Below, in pieces: positions 6,457-9,161 of a stretch of DNA of 9,161 nt. The stretch comes from Patescibacteria group bacterium. GTDB lineage: Bacteria > Patescibacteriota > Minisyncoccia > Phycocordibacterales > UBA2100. The position numbers and the translations under genes are program-made. How positions within the stretch are numbered: position 1 is the first letter of the stretch; each line of letters starts with the position of its first letter. Under the pieces are notes generated by a model. It was not told the origin of the DNA and searched no databases. It saw nothing but the letters and a program-made list of their open reading frames with translations. Location: contig WFWP01000074.1 in assembly GCA_015491055.1 (NCBI GenBank), positions 1-9,161 on the forward strand, in the 5' to 3' direction.

Positions 6457-7539
6457 CTATCACAGGGTTCCAAAAATTTTGAAGACAAGATGCATTCTTT
6501 GAATGATAAAGTGGAACGCGCTTTTGACAATTCGGAAAATCAAACAAGTCAAAATAATAAAAATGGTGAAGATGGTGGCAAAAATGGCATTATAGGCAAA
6601 AGATCTTCTTTGGAGTCAAAATCTGCGATTTTGCATACATATAGGCAAGATGTTCAAGATTTGGTAAAAAACCGAAAAATTTCTTTGGTGAAAGCGATGG
6701 CAATGCAAATGGATAAAAACGCGAAATCGGGCGGCGGAAAAAGAGTGGTGTTTGAGGATTATTTTTCTGAAGATAAAGATAAGAAAACCGCAAAATTTAT
6801 TATTTTGATAAGTATTCTGCTTTTGATTATGGGAGGTCTTGCGCTTTTTGTCGCGTATGGAATATATCAAGTGCGAATTCAACAAGTATTGCAAGACAAA
6901 AAGAACACTTTGGTTGATAACAATATGTTTTTTGTGGAGCACAGAGCGAGAATAAATGTAACGGACAGATTGCCCAGAGAAATTCTATCCGATTTATCCA
7001 GAATGCTCAGGAGATCACAAGCGACATTGGGATCAATTACGCAAATTTTGCCGGAATGGAGTGTTTGGAGTGATGAAACGGGGAATAAAATAACTTTTAC
7101 GATTGACCAAGCGCAATTGGTAAAAGTTTTAGGATTGTCATTGCCGGATGCTTTTATAAGAAATCTCGGTGAGCCGGACAAATATATGTTGGGCATGCAT
7201 ATGGCGGATAGAAACACGCCGTTTTTGTTGTTAACGACTCGTTCTTATGAATATGCATTTGCGGGAATGTTGGATTGGGAAAAGAGGGCCGAGTATGAGT
7301 TGTCTCCGTTTTTCAATTTGGGAGGAAGTTCTTCCGGGAAAAGGGTGTTTGAAGATTTGGTGGTAAAAAACATAGATGCGCGTGCCATACGAGATGAAGA
7401 CAGAAACCTGAAATTATTGTATTCATTTTTGGATCAAAATACGATTTTGATTACGAACAACATACACACTTTAATTGAAGTTGCCGAGAGGTATAAAGTG
7501 CGAAAAGCGTCACGAGATGCAACCGTTATAGCGCAATAG
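6445..7539 (+). CDS. Single-pass membrane protein of unknown function
   Basis: The 364-aa protein has a hydrophilic, Asn- and Gly-rich N-terminal segment (1-55) that looks disordered, a charged helical part (about 56-116), one transmembrane helix at about 117-142 (FIILISILLLIMGGLALF core) and a C-terminal domain of about 220 residues. The basic and acidic charges before the helix and lack of a signal peptide suggest the N-terminus is cytoplasmic and the large domain outside, but topology is not certain. The C-terminal part KRVFEDLVVKNIDAR, then ITNNIHTLIEVAERY, resembles a type of uncharacterised protein I associate from memory with Parcubacteria; this was not checked. No enzymatic motif is visible. 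It starts 36 bp after pnp but has its own extended -10 element, so it is probably transcribed independently as well as by read-through. Function is unknown. Confidence 0.85.
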   Translation: MSGDLSQGSKNFEDKMHSLNDKVERAFDNSENQTSQNNKNGEDGGKNGIIGKRSSLESKSAILHTYRQDVQDLVKNRKISLVKAMAMQMDKNAKSGGGKRVVFEDYFSEDKDKKTAKFIILISILLLIMGGLALFVAYGIYQVRIQQVLQDKKNTLVDNNMFFVEHRARINVTDRLPREILSDLSRMLRRSQATLGSITQILPEWSVWSDETGNKITFTIDQAQLVKVLGLSLPDAFIRNLGEPDKYMLGMHMADRNTPFLLLTTRSYEYAFAGMLDWEKRAEYELSPFFNLGGSSSGKRVFEDLVVKNIDARAIRDEDRNLKLLYSFLDQNTILITNNIHTLIEVAERYKVRKASRDATVIAQ

Positions 7540-7559
7540 CGAATGAGATATGCGCGTGA
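7540..7559. other. Convergent junction between membrane-protein gene and clpP
   Basis: Only 20 bp separate the two opposing stop codons. The sole symmetric element is a 5-bp pair gcgca (7531-7535) and tgcgc (7551-7555) with a 15-base loop and no T-runs. I therefore see no convincing bidirectional terminator, and the two transcripts may overlap at their 3' ends. Confidence 0.4.
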
Positions 7560-8165
7560 TTATGACATTATTTTGTCCACAAGTCCGTATTTTTTAGCTT
7601 CTTGCGCTGTCATGAAAAAATCGCGATCAACATCTTTTTCAATTTGTTTCAGAGATTTTCCGGTATTCTTGGATAGTATTTTGTTGAGACGATCTCTGGT
7701 TCGCAGAATATGCTTTGCGGTTATTTCAATGTCACTTGCTTGACCTTGGGCCCCGCCCCATGGTTGGTGTATCATAACTTCTGAATTCGGTAAGGCGTAT
7801 CTTTTTCCCTTTGTCCCGCTTGATAATAATATTGAACCCATACTCGCCGCCATTCCGACACACATTGTTGATACATCAGGTTTTATAAAATTCATGGTAT
7901 CCATAATCGCCAATCCCGCGCTTACGGACCCTCCGGGAGAATTTATATATAAGTGTACATCTTCTTTTTCATCTTGCGCTTCCAAAAAAAGAAGTTGAGC
8001 CACGACCGTATTTGCCATTTCATCATGAATTGGTCCGGATACAAAAACTATTCTCTCTTTCAATAAACGCGAATAAATGTCATACGATCTTTCTCCGTAT
8101 TCGTTTTTCTCAACAACTATGGGGATAAGATGTGATTTTGTATTAATATTTTTCATGGTGTCCAT
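7560..8165 (-). CDS. clpP: ATP-dependent Clp protease proteolytic subunit
   Basis: ClpP is the serine protease that forms a two-ring barrel and degrades proteins fed by a Clp ATPase such as ClpX or ClpC in the cytoplasm. The 201-aa length is typical. The catalytic triad is S108 (MAASMGS), H133 (MIHQP) and D182 (DRDFF), at the spacing of E. coli S97, H122 and D171. The oxyanion-side motif [12 protein letters not shown] at 76-87 and the C-terminal [10 protein letters not shown] are also present. Family similarity begins at LIPIVVE (13-19), so either ATG (8165 or three codons later) could be the start; the first is kept because a -10-like box lies just ahead of it. It sits 70 bp downstream of tig in the same direction, a common bacterial pairing, but clpX does not follow: the next gene is convergent. 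Confidence 0.97.
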   Translation of the reverse strand: MDTMKNINTKSHLIPIVVEKNEYGERSYDIYSRLLKERIVFVSGPIHDEMANTVVAQLLFLEAQDEKEDVHLYINSPGGSVSAGLAIMDTMNFIKPDVSTMCVGMAASMGSILLSSGTKGKRYALPNSEVMIHQPWGGAQGQASDIEITAKHILRTRDRLNKILSKNTGKSLKQIEKDVDRDFFMTAQEAKKYGLVDKIMS

Positions 8166-8174
8166 ATTATGTAA

Positions 8175-8180
8175 AATATA
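8175..8180 (-). promoter_or_regulatory. Candidate -10 box for clpP
   Basis: On the minus strand TATATT (5 of 6 matches to TATAAT) ends 9 bp before the clpP ATG, which would again give a nearly leaderless transcript. No -35 match is seen, and the gap is AT-rich, so chance matches are likely. clpP could equally be co-transcribed with tig. Confidence 0.25.
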
Positions 8181-8220
8181 TAAGACTTAAAATACGATTA
8201 TGTTTATAAAAATTGATTGC

Positions 8221-8235
8221 TTATGTAAAACATAA
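8221..8235 (-). repeat. Small hairpin directly after the tig stop codon
   Basis: ttatgt (8221-8226) and acataa (8230-8235) are inverted around a 3-base loop and begin at the base next to the tig stop. A T-run on the minus strand occurs only about 9 nt beyond. With six mostly A-T pairs it is too weak to call a terminator, though it may mark the tig 3' end. Confidence 0.3.
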
Positions 8236-9161
8236 CTACTCTTGATTATTATTCGCAATGTTTTCCAAAAAAGAGAATACCATATCATTTCTTATCTGCA
8301 TTGTCACATAAGCGCGAGCGGACACAGGGTCCGCGTTTTTATGGTGTTTTAATATTTGTTGAAGGGCGGAGTCAACGGTCTCATCTTTTGGCGCGATTCT
8401 TTCAATTTCCGCTATTTTATTCAGTATAAGTTGCAGTTTGGCTTGTTTAACGGCTTGCGGTTTTATTTCCTCAATAAATTTATCCGGGGTCTTTTTTGAA
8501 TTTTTCAGGTAAGAGTTGAGGTTTGATCCTATGTTTTGCAAATCGCTTTCAAATCTCGCTTGTATACGGTTAATCTCATGATCAATTAAGACGGCGGGAA
8601 GATTAATATCGGTTTCTTTTGTAATTTTTTCTACAAATTCCACCCGCCTTTTATTGAATTCATATTGTTCTTTTTCTTTTTTGATTGTTTCCTTCAGTTT
8701 GGTTTTGAATTCTTCCATATTCTCAAACCCTCCGAGGGTTTTCAAGAAATCCTTATCCAGTTCCGGAAGTTTTTTTTCTTCAATATTCATGGCTTCCGTA
8801 TACGCTTTTTCGGGGGATACTCCTTTTTGTATCAATTCTATTTGTTTTCTTCTTCTTCGCAGGTCTATGGCGGTATCCTTTAATTCCTTTTCCGACACAT
8901 TGACTTTCAAGGGTTTTCCGAAAATTTGTTTTGCGATTTTTTTGTAATCGGGTAATTTAAATTTCGGAGGAACGGGGGCCGTAAATACATACTCAAACAA
9001 ACCTTCTGATTTTGAAACATTTTTTTCATCCAACATATCCTCTATTTTCGGGATTTTCTTTATGGTTATGATCGGGGCATCTATCGTCAAGATTTGTTTT
9101 TCTTTCAAAATCTCGGGGTAAGTGTCTTTGATTGCAAGTTGCGCCGCTTCTTGTTCAATTG
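8236..9161 (-). CDS. tig: Trigger factor, 5'-partial, lacking the PPIase domain
   Basis: Trigger factor is the ribosome-associated chaperone that meets nascent chains at the exit tunnel. The frame runs off the right edge, so about 307 C-terminal residues are visible; a TTG at 9108 is inside the gene, because the preceding in-frame codons continue family-like sequence (KDTYPEI before LKEKQI). The ribosome-binding GFRxGK motif must lie outside the window. Visible parts, numbered from the edge: end of the N-terminal domain to about residue 80 (FKLPDYKKI at 66-74), a helix with VSEKELKDTA at about 88-97, then a linker of about 25 residues, and the C-terminal chaperone domain from LPELDKDF (about 131) including INLPAVLIDHEI. 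In E. coli about 95 residues of FKBP-type isomerase lie where the linker is; here they are absent. The reading frame is intact, so this looks like a natural form rather than decay. clpP follows 70 bp downstream. Confidence 0.92.
   Translation of the reverse strand, partial: IEQEAAQLAIKDTYPEILKEKQILTIDAPIITIKKIPKIEDMLDEKNVSKSEGLFEYVFTAPVPPKFKLPDYKKIAKQIFGKPLKVNVSEKELKDTAIDLRRRRKQIELIQKGVSPEKAYTEAMNIEEKKLPELDKDFLKTLGGFENMEEFKTKLKETIKKEKEQYEFNKRRVEFVEKITKETDINLPAVLIDHEINRIQARFESDLQNIGSNLNSYLKNSKKTPDKFIEEIKPQAVKQAKLQLILNKIAEIERIAPKDETVDSALQQILKHHKNADPVSARAYVTMQIRNDMVFSFLENIANNNQE

Noticed and set aside
7531..7555. Bidirectional terminator at the convergent junction
   Set aside because: Only 5 bp of stem around a 15-base loop and no T-runs on either strand.
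7543..7743. Plus-strand frame opposite the 3' end of clpP
   Set aside because: It is the antisense of clpP, whose catalytic and C-terminal motifs are unambiguous on the minus strand.
1..9161. Alternative genetic code with TGA read as glycine
   Set aside because: None of the visible genes uses TGA as a stop (three TAA, four TAG), which raised the question. However, none has an in-frame TGA either and glycine is encoded by GGN throughout, so the standard code suffices.

Overview
The window is an AT-rich bacterial chromosomal segment carrying ordinary housekeeping genes. Its traits fit a small-genome Candidate Phyla Radiation (Patescibacteria, Parcubacteria-like) organism: very divergent but intact murA-like and pnp genes, a tig-clpP pair, a one-transmembrane protein of a type I associate with that group, a trigger factor without its prolyl isomerase domain, and no Shine-Dalgarno sequence at any visible start. 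The lineage is inferred from protein character alone, because the window holds no rRNA or other decisive marker. Every visible gene ends in TAA or TAG and none has an in-frame TGA, so the standard code reads the region cleanly.

Layout, left to right. (1) Positions 1-2361, plus strand: the 3' part of a fold-type II PLP enzyme, then 14 bp later a MurA-family enolpyruvyl transferase, probably co-transcribed. (2) Positions 2362-4254: one gene of unknown function with a twin-arginine signal peptide, isolated between two long non-coding stretches (about 390 and 410 bp) that contain palindromes and hairpins. (3) Positions 4255-7539, plus strand: polynucleotide phosphorylase, preceded by a long imperfect leader hairpin, then a one-transmembrane protein with its own extended -10 promoter almost on its start codon. 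(4) Positions 7560-9161, minus strand: clpP and, upstream of it, the 3' part of tig. This block converges on the plus-strand block with only 20 bp between stop codons.

Functionally the window combines a cell-wall type enzyme, RNA turnover (PNPase) and protein quality control (trigger factor and ClpP). I see no mobile element, CRISPR array, tRNA or rRNA. I found no clearly new multi-gene system. The items most worth a second look are the orphan Tat-signal protein with its palindromic upstream region, the pnp leader hairpin (which resembles in form the autoregulatory leader known from enterobacterial pnp), the PPIase-less trigger factor and the apparent leaderless start at 6445.
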